A stretch of 54,310 nucleotides of DNA. It comes from Ignavibacteria bacterium (GTDB lineage: Bacteria > Bacteroidota > Ignavibacteria > Kapaibacteriales > UBA4661). The stretch covers positions 1-54,310 of the forward strand of contig JAAFIV010000030.1 of the NCBI GenBank assembly GCA_013298775.1. Direction: 5' to 3'. The first letter of the stretch is position 1. The number at the start of each line of letters is the position of its first letter. The translations under genes and the position numbers were made by a program. Positions 10,502 through 17,985 of the stretch are shown piece after piece. The notes below the pieces were generated by a model that made no database searches, was not told where the DNA came from, and saw nothing but the letters and a program-made list of their open reading frames with translations.

Positions 10502-11079
10502 AAATTGGCTTTGTAGCAGAAGGTGAATGCGATACGTTTATCTTGAAGTCGGAGCATTTCCGCGCATTGGCAGAGCGTTTGGGCGTTTATGTTTGCCCTG
10601 AAATTATCAATGCGCATGGCGAGGGGAATTTACGCTACTCGAATCTTATTCCCTTTGCAAATCTTTGTTACGACCAAGCGGAGACACCTGATAAAATCAT
10701 CGTTCTGACAGACCTTGAAACAGAGCCTTGTGTTATCGAAGTAAAGAAACGTATAGAAACAAGCGGCATGGCAGATAAGATTGTGGTTGCTCGAAAAGCA
10801 CTGGAAGCCTGGTTCTTAGCCGACCACGAAGGGCTTTCTCGCTATCTTGGTCAGAGATTCCCTGTGGTTGAATTTCCCGAACAAACAGCAACAATGCCAT
10901 GGGATGAGCTACGGCAACGTGTAAAAAGTGTGAGTCCGCGCGGCGTTGGACAGCTTAAAAAAGCCTTTGCAAAACGTTTTGCAGCACATTTCTCCCTCGA
11001 ACGCGCCGCCCAGCACCCACGCTGCCCAAGTGCCGCATATTTCCTTGAGACGCTCAGAACAATGGCTGGTTCGCCATAA
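10495..11079 (+). CDS. DUF4276-like (TOPRIM-fold) partner of the AAA ATPase
   Basis: This 194-residue protein starts at ATG 10495, overlapping the ATPase stop. The N-terminus VKIGFVAEGECDTFIL supplies the glutamate expected of a TOPRIM domain (Glu9). IIVLTDLETEP (about 68-78) supplies an Asp73-x-Glu75 pair, and VARKALEAWFLAD matches the E-AW-LAD segment typical of DUF4276 and related TOPRIM-like families. TOPRIM domains occur in OLD nucleases, topoisomerases and primases and bind divalent metal through these acids. The protein ends with a basic helical segment (SPRGVGQLKKAFAKRF). The tight overlap implies co-translation with the ATPase. Nuclease activity is inferred; the family placement is moderate. 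Confidence 0.65.
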   Translation: MVKIGFVAEGECDTFILKSEHFRALAERLGVYVCPEIINAHGEGNLRYSNLIPFANLCYDQAETPDKIIVLTDLETEPCVIEVKKRIETSGMADKIVVARKALEAWFLADHEGLSRYLGQRFPVVEFPEQTATMPWDELRQRVKSVSPRGVGQLKKAFAKRFAAHFSLERAAQHPRCPSAAYFLETLRTMAGSP

Positions 11080-11188
11080 TCATTATTGTTTTGCTTTTTC
11101 AAAAAATCCCTATACTTTTCTTCTTTCTGTAATACAACCGTTCAACAAATATAATTCACAACATTTCTTCTCTTCATCTTCCAACAGT

Positions 11189-11761
11189 ATGCCAAGCAAG
11201 CAACCCAGCAGCGTCTATCAACTCAAGATAACGCTCAACGACAGCAAACCCGCCATTTGGCGGCGTATCGAAATCAGCAGCGATACGAAGTTGGACAAAG
11301 CCGCACTCATTATTTTGAAAGCAATGGGCTGGGAAAATGCGCATCTGCATCAGTTTATCGTAGGGCAGACGCTGTATTCTATGCCCGACCCGTATGACAT
11401 GATGAATTCCCTCGACGAGCGTAAATACACGCTTGCGCAGATTTTACCGAAGGAAAAAGCGAAGTGTTTATTTGAATATGATTTCGGCGACGGCTGGAAT
11501 CACGAACTGTTGGTCGAAAAAGTGCTGGAGGCAGAACCGAAAGTCAAGTATCCACGCTGTACGGATGGCAAAATGGCGTGTCCGCCGGAAGATTGCGGCG
11601 GCGTGTGGGGCTATATGGATATGGTGGAAATCCTGAAAGACCCCGAACACGACGAGCATGATACCTTCGTGGACTGGCTTGGTTTGGAGAGTGGTGAGGA
11701 TTTTGACCCGAAGGAATTTAATGTGGAAGAAGTAAATGCGCGGTTTCGAGGGAAAGGATAG
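11189..11761 (+). CDS. Plasmid pRiA4b ORF-3-like family protein
   Basis: Translation from ATG 11189 gives 190 residues. The protein shows the pRiA4b ORF-3 signature: YQLKITLNDSKPAIWRRIEI at the start, WENAHLHQFIVG, then YEYDFGDGWNHEL in the form FEYDFGDGWNHELLVEKVL, followed by CPPEDCGGVWGY and DPKEFNVEEVNARF. The family is widespread on plasmids, phages and in mobile islands; its biochemical role is not established. The frame is open further upstream to 10946, but that part overlaps the preceding gene and is not conserved-looking. The next gene follows closely on the same strand. It may mark the right end of the accessory island. Confidence 0.85.
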   Translation: MPSKQPSSVYQLKITLNDSKPAIWRRIEISSDTKLDKAALIILKAMGWENAHLHQFIVGQTLYSMPDPYDMMNSLDERKYTLAQILPKEKAKCLFEYDFGDGWNHELLVEKVLEAEPKVKYPRCTDGKMACPPEDCGGVWGYMDMVEILKDPEHDEHDTFVDWLGLESGEDFDPKEFNVEEVNARFRGKG

Positions 11762-11860
11762 GAGACCACATTGCTGAACATCACAAAACAACAAGAGAGA
11801 TTTCAAGAATACGTCAAGAATGACGTATCTTTCAAAAAACGTATCAAACGACAAACAATA

Positions 11861-13636
11861 ATGCCCGTCCTCCGAATGCCAGTATCTATCAGCAACGCAG
11901 GTAAAAACGCCTGTGGAATTGTATGCGTAATGATTATGCAATTGTGGTGTTACGGCGGAACAATCTTCGCCCAAACATCGCATAAAACAAGGCTTCCCGA
12001 TGAAATCTCTAAACATCAACCAACAATTCTGCCCATTCTTACCTCCGATGGGAAACGGCTCTATTTCGACCGCAAACATCATCCCGATAATAGCGGCGCG
12101 ACAAACGATTATGATGAAATCTGGTTTTCTGACAAATTACCTAATGGTGCGTGGGCGAAGCCAGCAAGTATTGGTGCGCCTCTGAACACCATGGGCAGCG
12201 ATGTCTTTTGTTCGCTTTCGCCCGACGACCGCACCGCACTTGTCTATGGCGTGTACGATAAGGAATTGCCGGTGAAAGTTGCGGGCTTCTCCATGACGCA
12301 TCAACACAAGGGTTTGTGGCAATTTCCACGCCCAATTCTCATTGAGAATTTTTACAATCGCGCAAAAAAATACTATGCCCGTCTCGCACCCGACAACCGC
12401 ACGCTTTTACTTGCCTTGCAGCGCGATGACGCACTTGGAGGCTTGGATTTGTACGTGTCCTTTCGCAAAAGTGCCGAGCGTGATACCACGATGGTTTGGA
12501 CAGAACCCAAACATCTTGGGAACGTGATAAACACAAGTGCCTACGAAGGTTCGCCACATCTCGCTGCCGATGGAACAACGCTGTATTTTTCTTCCGAAGG
12601 CTTGGGTGGAAGCGGTGTTGCGGATATATTTGTGTCGCGGCGTTTGGATGATTCTTGGCAGAAATGGTCGAAGCCGCAAAACCTTGGAAGCCTCATCAAT
12701 ACTCGCGAGGAAGACAGTTCGATTTTTGTACTACTCGACGGCTCTGCTGCCTATTTTGTTTCCAGCGATGAAACCGTTACCGACACCTCCAACGCAAAAG
12801 GCATATTTTACGCGCCCCTGACAGATTCGCTCCAACATCAGGGCGCAGTGCTGCTTTCGGGCAATGTTACCATAGATTCCTATTTGCTCAAGCAATACAA
12901 CATTCCGCAGAGCGCACGAATCCTTGTGCAAGCGTATCGCGTGAGCATGGAAAATGGAAAGCTCATTCAAACACTTGCCGCGCTTGCAGAAACAACTCTT
13001 GAGGATAGCAAAACCAGCAACAAAGGAAGCGGCAAAGAAGGTGGTAAATACGCACTCACGCTGCCCGCAGATACACGCTACTATCTGAAGGCAAATGTTG
13101 TTGGGTTTGGCGATATTCCGCTTTTCCGCAAGGTTGTTGATACGCGTTTTGATGCTCATTCTGAAACTCGTTCTGAAACTCGTTCTGAAACTCGTTCTGA
13201 AACTCGTTCTGAAACGCATTCTGAGACTTCTCCCAAACATTCGACCAATACTCGCTTTGAACGAAAAATACTCAACATTTCCTTTGGCGCATCTACGCTC
13301 ACGTTTCCGCCCGTGCGCTTTGGGCAGGAACAAAGTACGGTACTAGCAGAATATAACGCGGTACTTGCGTGGATTGCCGAAGAAGCAGCAACGACGCGCT
13401 CTGCACGGCTGACCATTACAGGACACACCTGCGACCTTGGCACGGATGAGGAAAACGACGCACTTTCAATACAACGCGCTGAAGCCGTTGCTGCACTGTT
13501 GGAATCGCTCGGCGTAGAACACGCACAAATGCTCGTCGGCGGGCGTGGCGAAAAAGAACCGCTCGAACGCTCGCAGATGGATGATGCACGAGCAAAAAAC
13601 CGCCGCGTGGAACTTGTGATGAAGCGCGGAAAATAG
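11861..13636 (+). CDS. OmpA-family protein with WD40-like (PD40) beta-propeller repeats
   Basis: From ATG 11861 the protein has 591 residues; TTG 11771 would add 30. The ATG start places a signal peptide at the N-terminus, ending near TIFAQ. PD40 repeats follow (for example TSDGKRLYFDR, SPDDRTALVYG, APDNRTLLLAL, AADGTTLYFSSEGLGGSG), then a carboxypeptidase-regulatory-like strand region. A low-complexity tandem SETR segment comes next, and a C-terminal OmpA domain carries LTITGHTCDLGTDEEND and AKNRRVELVMK for peptidoglycan binding. Such PD40-OmpA proteins are periplasmic or outer-membrane components in Bacteroidota, some tied to type IX secretion and gliding (PorE/SprE-like). A specific role here is not shown. 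Confidence 0.88.
   Translation: MPVLRMPVSISNAGKNACGIVCVMIMQLWCYGGTIFAQTSHKTRLPDEISKHQPTILPILTSDGKRLYFDRKHHPDNSGATNDYDEIWFSDKLPNGAWAKPASIGAPLNTMGSDVFCSLSPDDRTALVYGVYDKELPVKVAGFSMTHQHKGLWQFPRPILIENFYNRAKKYYARLAPDNRTLLLALQRDDALGGLDLYVSFRKSAERDTTMVWTEPKHLGNVINTSAYEGSPHLAADGTTLYFSSEGLGGSGVADIFVSRRLDDSWQKWSKPQNLGSLINTREEDSSIFVLLDGSAAYFVSSDETVTDTSNAKGIFYAPLTDSLQHQGAVLLSGNVTIDSYLLKQYNIPQSARILVQAYRVSMENGKLIQTLAALAETTLEDSKTSNKGSGKEGGKYALTLPADTRYYLKANVVGFGDIPLFRKVVDTRFDAHSETRSETRSETRSETRSETHSETSPKHSTNTRFERKILNISFGASTLTFPPVRFGQEQSTVLAEYNAVLAWIAEEAATTRSARLTITGHTCDLGTDEENDALSIQRAEAVAALLESLGVEHAQMLVGGRGEKEPLERSQMDDARAKNRRVELVMKRGK
13158..13228 (+). repeat. 12-bp in-frame tandem repeat encoding SETR
   Basis: The 12-base unit TCTGAAACTCGT is repeated about five times, with one or two degenerate copies (His or Thr variants) at the edges. 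It encodes a Ser-Glu-Thr-Arg linker just before the OmpA domain of the PD40 protein. Because the unit is a multiple of three, slippage changes linker length without breaking the frame. Confidence 0.9.
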
Positions 13637-13665
13637 ATTTGTAGAGATAGCACGAAAAATGTATT

Positions 13666-13693
13666 TTGGACAGCTATTGCGAAAGTTTATATG
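13666..13693 (+). promoter_or_regulatory. Candidate promoter for sdhC
   Basis: TTGGACA at 13666-13672 and TATATG at 13688-13693 lie about 80 bases before the sdhC start, with a gap of 15 bases. The same TTTTGGACA block precedes tRNA-Thr near 53801. This is a pattern match only. Confidence 0.25.
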
Positions 13694-13763
13694 TAAAACA
13701 ATGAATAACAGTGCCATCAACGGCAATTCAAGCAAATTATTCTCTCTTCACTACTTCAATTTT

Positions 13764-13770
13764 CGGAGGT
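13764..13770 (+). promoter_or_regulatory. Ribosome binding site of sdhC
   Basis: CGGAGGT ends 4 bases before the GTG start codon at 13775 and fixes that start. Most other genes in the window lack such a site, as is usual in Bacteroidota. Confidence 0.7.
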
Positions 13771-13774
13771 TTTT

Positions 13775-14428
13775 GTGAGTGTACTCAATAATCTTTTTAC
13801 CATTTCGATAGGCAAAAAGCAAGTCATGGGCGTACTCGGCTTGGCATTATGCGGTTTTGCATTTGCCCATATGACGGGAAATTTCCTCGTTTTTCAAGGC
13901 GCAGAAAAATTTAATGCCTACGGCGACTTTTTGCATAATTTACCCGCCTTTCGCTTAATCGAAATCAGCCTCGCAGCTCTCTTCATTGCGCATATTGTAA
14001 TGGGAATTGTGCTGGCGGTACAAAATCGCGCAGCCCGTCCAGAGGGATATGTGAATAAGAAAAGCTCTGGTGGCGCGTCCTTAGGCTCGTCCACGATGGC
14101 GTTTACGGGTATTTATTTTATCGTGTTTTTGGTGGTGCATTTGATGAATATTCGCTTCCACATTCTCCCCACCCCTGTGGCAGGAGCAAGCGAATACGAC
14201 GTAACGGCGGGTGTTATGGCGAATCCTGGTTTTGCCATTTTCTATGTGGTTTCTGCACTCGTTTTGGGCTTGCATCTTTCGCATGGCTTGTCGAGCGCGT
14301 TCCAATCGTTGGGATGGTACAGTCGTGGTTTTACGCCACTTCTCAAGAAAATTAGCGTCGTGTACGGCATTGCTATTGCCGTTGGATATAGCGCGATTGC
14401 AATTTTCTTACTCAGCAAACACGGATAA
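13775..14428 (+). CDS. sdhC: Succinate dehydrogenase cytochrome b subunit (b558 type)
   Basis: This 217-residue integral membrane protein has about five transmembrane helices. It matches the Bacteroidota-type succinate dehydrogenase/fumarate reductase cytochrome b, which binds haem and quinone and anchors the flavoprotein and iron-sulfur subunits. Visible features are the N-terminal GKKQVMGVLGLALCGFAFAHMTGN (helix A with His), FRLIEISLAALFIAHIVMG, VFLVVHLMNIRFH and GLHLSHGLSSAFQSLG, which hold the haem histidines. The start is GTG at 13775 behind a clear CGGAGGT at 13764-13770, one of the few strong ribosome sites in the window. The partner genes sdhA and sdhB are not adjacent: a terminator and a minus-strand gene follow. 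They must lie elsewhere or be absent. Confidence 0.93.
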   Translation: MSVLNNLFTISIGKKQVMGVLGLALCGFAFAHMTGNFLVFQGAEKFNAYGDFLHNLPAFRLIEISLAALFIAHIVMGIVLAVQNRAARPEGYVNKKSSGGASLGSSTMAFTGIYFIVFLVVHLMNIRFHILPTPVAGASEYDVTAGVMANPGFAIFYVVSALVLGLHLSHGLSSAFQSLGWYSRGFTPLLKKISVVYGIAIAVGYSAIAIFLLSKHG

Positions 14429-14480
14429 ACGAGTATCTATTTTTTAGCTGCCGACGGTACAATATACTAGCAATACAAAA

Positions 14481-14520
14481 AGCCCTCTTCATAGCATCAA
14501 TGCTCGTGAAGAGGGCTTTT
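14481..14520. terminator. Bidirectional terminator between sdhC and a minus-strand gene
   Basis: AGCCCTCTTCA (14481-14491) pairs with TGAAGAGGGCT (14507-14517). The hairpin is flanked by AAAA on the left and TTTT on the right, so it can end transcription from both converging genes. Confidence 0.85.
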
Positions 14521-14568
14521 GTATTTCCGAATATGAGAACAATGTTACGGGCAAATACAAGGCTAAAA

Positions 14569-14928
14569 TCACATAAACAGCATGAGCAATTTGCCCACTC
14601 CTGCTATCATTCCTTCGCCTTTTGCCAAAATTCCTGCAAAATTAAAATATCGAACAAGACCAAAGGCAAGAAGCGAAACGCCATAGACTTCCATAAATCG
14701 TTGAAGTCCGGGAAACGCATTCGCACCATTGGAAGTAGTGCCGAAAAGAATGCCAATGATACCCATAGCAATACCGACTGCGAAGCGCGGTGCGCCCGTC
14801 AATGCGGGCAAAAGAAGGCTCAAAAACCAACTCGTTGCAAGGGCAGCAATAACCGCAACACCAGTAATAATCGGGCTTGGTGCCGCATGTTCGTGGTGAG
14901 AATGCTCAGCGTGGGAAGCGTGTGCCAT
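14569..14928 (-). CDS. Small integral membrane protein of unknown function
   Basis: This 119-residue protein has a His-rich N-terminus (HASHAEHSHHEH, which could bind metal). About three hydrophobic helices follow: roughly 21-42 (ITGVAVIAALATSWFLSLLL), 48-66 (FAVGIAMGIIGILFG) and 80-116 in part (VYGVSLLAFGLVRYFNF, GKLLMLFM). No family is recognised. It converges on sdhC across a shared terminator, so it is a separate transcription unit. The open frame, membrane pattern and its position between a terminator and a free upstream region support it as a real gene. Its function is unknown. Confidence 0.65.
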   Translation of the reverse strand: MAHASHAEHSHHEHAAPSPIITGVAVIAALATSWFLSLLLPALTGAPRFAVGIAMGIIGILFGTTSNGANAFPGLQRFMEVYGVSLLAFGLVRYFNFAGILAKGEGMIAGVGKLLMLFM

Positions 14929-15046
14929 AAAATTGAATAAACAATGTGAAAGAATCAGTGTTTTAGAGGCAGTTGGATAAAAATAACAAAGCGCAAGATA
15001 GGGACGCGTTCACAATTCTTCAAATGAAAAATTTGTGACAATGAAA

Positions 15047-16120
15047 TTAAAATGCAATGCCGCGCAAGCGCAATCCAGCGTTTTCAGGGAAACCAAAGGC
15101 AAGGTTCAAATTCTGCACCGCTTGACCAGACGCGCCTTTGAGCAGATTATCAATCACACTGACGACAAAAAGCATGTCGTCATGTTTTTCTAAATGAAGA
15201 ACACATTTGTTCGTACCGACAACCTGCTTGACATCGGGTGCTTCCAATACCGCTTCATTGCTGGTGTTTGTATCTTTTTCTACAAACGTACATTGCACAA
15301 AAGGATGTTCCTTGTAATACTCTGCATACAGTGTTCGTGCGGCTTCGAGGGAATCATTGTAACGGCAGTACATAGAAACGAGAATACCACGGGTAAAACT
15401 GCCGCGCATCGGCACAAAATGGAGCGTTGAGGGCGATTGGGGCGTTGTGGAATGCACCGAAACACTATGTTGCAAACTTGCGTGAATCTCGCGCAAATGC
15501 TGGTGTGCAAAGGCTTTGTACACAGAGATATTTCCTGCTCGCCACGAAAAGTGTGAGGTCGCCGACAAACTTTGCCCTGCACCCGTCGAACCAGTAACAC
15601 CCGTTATATGGACTTCTGGCGGCAATTGTCCTGCGTGTGCAAGGGGCAAAAGCGCGAGTTGAATAGCAGTCGCAAAACAGCCTGGATTTGCAATATTTTT
15701 TCCCTGCTCTCGTGCTAAACACAATGCCGTGCGATGGAGTTCCGGCAAGCCGTAGAGCCATTTTTCAGCATTCTTGCCTTCCGCATACCGAAAATCTTGG
15801 CTAAGGTCAATCACGGTAATATGAGGTGGAATCTCGTTTACTGCGAAAAATTTTATTGCCTCGCCATGCCCCACGCAAAGAAAGAGCGCGTGAATACTTT
15901 GACGCGAAAGCAAGGTTTCAAGCGATTCATGCGAAAAATGAAGCGTGGTATCACCCAATACATCTGAATGCACGGCGTGGAGCGGCTTGCCAGCATTGCT
16001 GGAACTATGCACAAATGCTACCTCCACGTGCGGATGATGCAAGAGTAAACGAAGCAATTCCCCGCCCGTATAACCTGCACCACCGATGATTCCGACCTTG
16101 ATAGTCTCTGGATTCGTCAT
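15047..16120 (-). CDS. argC: N-acetyl-gamma-glutamyl-phosphate reductase
   Basis: This 357-residue enzyme performs the NADPH-dependent reduction of N-acetylglutamyl-5-phosphate to the semialdehyde, the third step of arginine synthesis. It has the N-terminal Rossmann signature VGIIGGAGYTGGELLRLLL, the active-site motif IANPGCFATA with Cys148, VTGSTGAGQSLS and the C-terminal NLLKGASGQAVQNLN. Length and motifs fit the long-form ArgC. No other arg genes are adjacent, so the pathway is dispersed in this genome. A large palindromic repeat lies directly upstream. Confidence 0.96.
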   Translation of the reverse strand: MTNPETIKVGIIGGAGYTGGELLRLLLHHPHVEVAFVHSSSNAGKPLHAVHSDVLGDTTLHFSHESLETLLSRQSIHALFLCVGHGEAIKFFAVNEIPPHITVIDLSQDFRYAEGKNAEKWLYGLPELHRTALCLAREQGKNIANPGCFATAIQLALLPLAHAGQLPPEVHITGVTGSTGAGQSLSATSHFSWRAGNISVYKAFAHQHLREIHASLQHSVSVHSTTPQSPSTLHFVPMRGSFTRGILVSMYCRYNDSLEAARTLYAEYYKEHPFVQCTFVEKDTNTSNEAVLEAPDVKQVVGTNKCVLHLEKHDDMLFVVSVIDNLLKGASGQAVQNLNLAFGFPENAGLRLRGIAF

Positions 16121-16137
16121 GGCATGATTTCAAAAAT

Positions 16138-16268
16138 AAGGTTGTGGATATAATTACGTTACATTGGGCAGACAAGAGTGTCTGCTTGTGCCGAAGCCAG
16201 TGTTTATCAGTAGCGCAGACACTCTTGTCTGCGCCACGAGATGCCAATGTATTGTGTCCACAACCTTA
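16138..16268. repeat. Palindromic intergenic repeat, family A copy 1
   Basis: An outer inverted repeat (AAGGTTGTGGATA at 16138 against TGTGTCCACAACCTT ending at 16267) encloses ACATTGG/CCAATGT and an inner pair, GCAGACAAGAGTGTCTGC against GCAGACACTCTTGTCTGC. The inner halves are each palindromic as well. It has a MITE-like organisation without coding capacity. Confidence 0.8.
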
Positions 16269-16289
16269 GAGTAGATTATTTGTAACTCG

Positions 16290-16421
16290 TCAGGTATATC
16301 CCCGTCGGGCGGCTGAAGAGTGCGTAAACGCTGCCTTACGGCGGGTGCGTCGCTTGCACACCACTCGCCAGACAGCGACTGCACTTGTGATAACAGCCGC
16401 CCGACGAGATAGTACCTGACC
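16290..16421. repeat. Palindromic intergenic repeat, family B copy 1
   Basis: CCCGTCGGGCGGCTG (16301) is answered by CAGCCGCCCGACGAG (16395-16409), inside a further TCAGGTA/TACCTGA pair. The left arm carries the module GAAGAGTGCGTAAACGCTGCC and the right arm the module GCACTTGTGATAACAGCC. Together with the family A copy it fills the 340-base gap between argC and mtaB, in which no gene is seen. Confidence 0.8.
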
Positions 16422-16463
16422 AGTTATTATTTTTTTCCAATACACACCAACATCTCAAACACC

Positions 16464-17873
16464 TCACCCCATAATCGGGATGTATGCCGCATGGTGGCTG
16501 GCTTCGCGCTGCACTTGTCCTAGATACTCTGCCAGCACAGTTTCGCCGCTTGTTGCCGGGTTCAATTCCTGCAAACGCACTCGCACAGGCGATTGCACAA
16601 GCATCGGTGGAGCTGCAAATTCAACACGAACATAATTTTCTGTCCAGCCCGACCACAAGCCCGTTTCAGCGTTGCGCTGCTCAGGAATAACAATGCGTTC
16701 CCCAAAAGCCGCATGATTACTAGCATTCAGGCTGTGTGCTTGCTCTTGGTAAAAATGGAGTTTTTTCTTTGCAGACAAGGTGCGAAGCCGCTTCGAGCGT
16801 TCTGCGCGTTTGTGCGTAGGAACGCCGCCGCTTTGTGCGCTGAGTTCCGCAGCTGGCGTATTTTCTCGCTCCGAGTAGGAAAAAACGTGCAAATACGACA
16901 CGGGAAGTTCGTGCAAAAATTGAAACGTTTCTTCAAAATACGCATCAGATTCCGTTGGAAAGCCGATAATTACGTCCACGCCAATCGCAGCATCGGGCAT
17001 GGAAGATTTTATGCGATGTACAAGCTCGGCATAATATTCCGCCTTGTAGCGGCGGCGCATTTGGCGGAGAATTTCTGGCGAGCCGCTTTGCAAGGGGATG
17101 TGGAACGATGGACAAAAGACCTTCGACCCAGCGATAATATCAATAATTTCATTGGTCAATAAATTCGGCTCAATAGACGAAATACGGACGCGTAGATTTG
17201 GTTGCAATGCTTCAATTGCCCGCACCACGTCGGTAAATTCTTCGCCCGTCGAAGCGCGGTAGTCGCCTAAGTTGATGCCAGAAAGCACGACTTCGTGATA
17301 GCCCGCCCGCTCCAGCTCGCGTATTTTCTGAGGAATGAGGCTGAACTCCATTGCGCGACTTTTTCCACGTGCAAGCGGAATCGTACAAAAACTACATTTG
17401 TAATTGCAACCGTCCTGAAGTTTCAAAAATGCCCGTGTGCGGCTATCCGTCTCGCTGGAATGCGCTTCAACAAATTCAATATCACCCTCCAATTCATCAA
17501 CAAAACAATGCGGCGTGGCAAACTTCCGAAAGCCGCCCGCAATACCTTCAACAAGGCTTGGAATCTTGAATTTCTCCTTCGCGCCAAACACCGCATCAAC
17601 CCCCTCAATGGAGGCAATTTCTTCTGGCTGCAACTGCGCATAACAGCCCGTAACGCCCACAAATGCTTCCGGCGAAGTGCGTAGCGCACGGCGAATTATC
17701 TGGCGGCATTCTTTATCCGCATTTTCCGTTACTGTGCAAGTATTGATAATCACAGCATCAGTAGGCTGTCCGAAAGGAACGACGGCGTGTCCGGCTTGCT
17801 CAAAGACGTGTTGAAGCTGTGAGGTTTCGGCGTAATTCAGCTTGCAGCCGAGCGTGTAAAAAGAAACATTCAT
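16464..17873 (-). CDS. mtaB: tRNA (N6-L-threonylcarbamoyladenosine(37)-C2)-methylthiotransferase
   Basis: This radical-SAM methylthiotransferase converts t6A37 to ms2t6A37 in ANN-decoding tRNAs. Started at ATG 17873 it has 469 residues. The N-terminal UPF0004 domain begins SFYTLGCKLNYAETSQL and contributes Cys10, Cys46 (INTCTVTENAD) and Cys77 (VTGCYAQ) for one iron-sulfur cluster. DGCNYKCSFCTIPLARG gives the radical-SAM C-x3-C-x2-C (156, 160, 163) for the other, and a C-terminal TRAM-like region follows. The CKLNYAE motif separates MtaB from MiaB and RimO. The 30 extra upstream codons in the open frame overlap a decayed repeat and are unlikely to be translated. Confidence 0.93.
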   Translation of the reverse strand: MNVSFYTLGCKLNYAETSQLQHVFEQAGHAVVPFGQPTDAVIINTCTVTENADKECRQIIRRALRTSPEAFVGVTGCYAQLQPEEIASIEGVDAVFGAKEKFKIPSLVEGIAGGFRKFATPHCFVDELEGDIEFVEAHSSETDSRTRAFLKLQDGCNYKCSFCTIPLARGKSRAMEFSLIPQKIRELERAGYHEVVLSGINLGDYRASTGEEFTDVVRAIEALQPNLRVRISSIEPNLLTNEIIDIIAGSKVFCPSFHIPLQSGSPEILRQMRRRYKAEYYAELVHRIKSSMPDAAIGVDVIIGFPTESDAYFEETFQFLHELPVSYLHVFSYSERENTPAAELSAQSGGVPTHKRAERSKRLRTLSAKKKLHFYQEQAHSLNASNHAAFGERIVIPEQRNAETGLWSGWTENYVRVEFAAPPMLVQSPVRVRLQELNPATSGETVLAEYLGQVQREASHHAAYIPIMG

Positions 17874-17910
17874 GGGAAATTTTTCTGCAATCAAATGAAA
17901 CATACATGCG

Positions 17911-17960
17911 ATACTTGCTGGCTTCGGTAATGCAAACACTCTTGTTACGCGCCTTGAATT
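17911..17960. repeat. Decayed half of family A repeat
   Basis: GGCTTCGGTAATGCAAACAC followed by TCTTGTTACGCGCC resembles the right half of better copies (GGCTTCGGTAGC-CAGACACTCTTGTCTG). It lies between mtaB and the RodZ-like gene. Confidence 0.45.
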
Positions 17961-17985
17961 CAAGTGCCATTTACAAAAGCTCTAC

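Noticed and set aside
13158-13228. Short tandem repeat as a CRISPR array
   Set aside because: The unit is 12 bases with no spacers and is in frame within an OmpA-PD40 gene.
16138-16421. Intergenic palindromes as ordinary rho-independent terminators
   Set aside because: Stems are far too long, lack T runs in most copies and recur as dispersed families; they may end transcription but this does not explain them.
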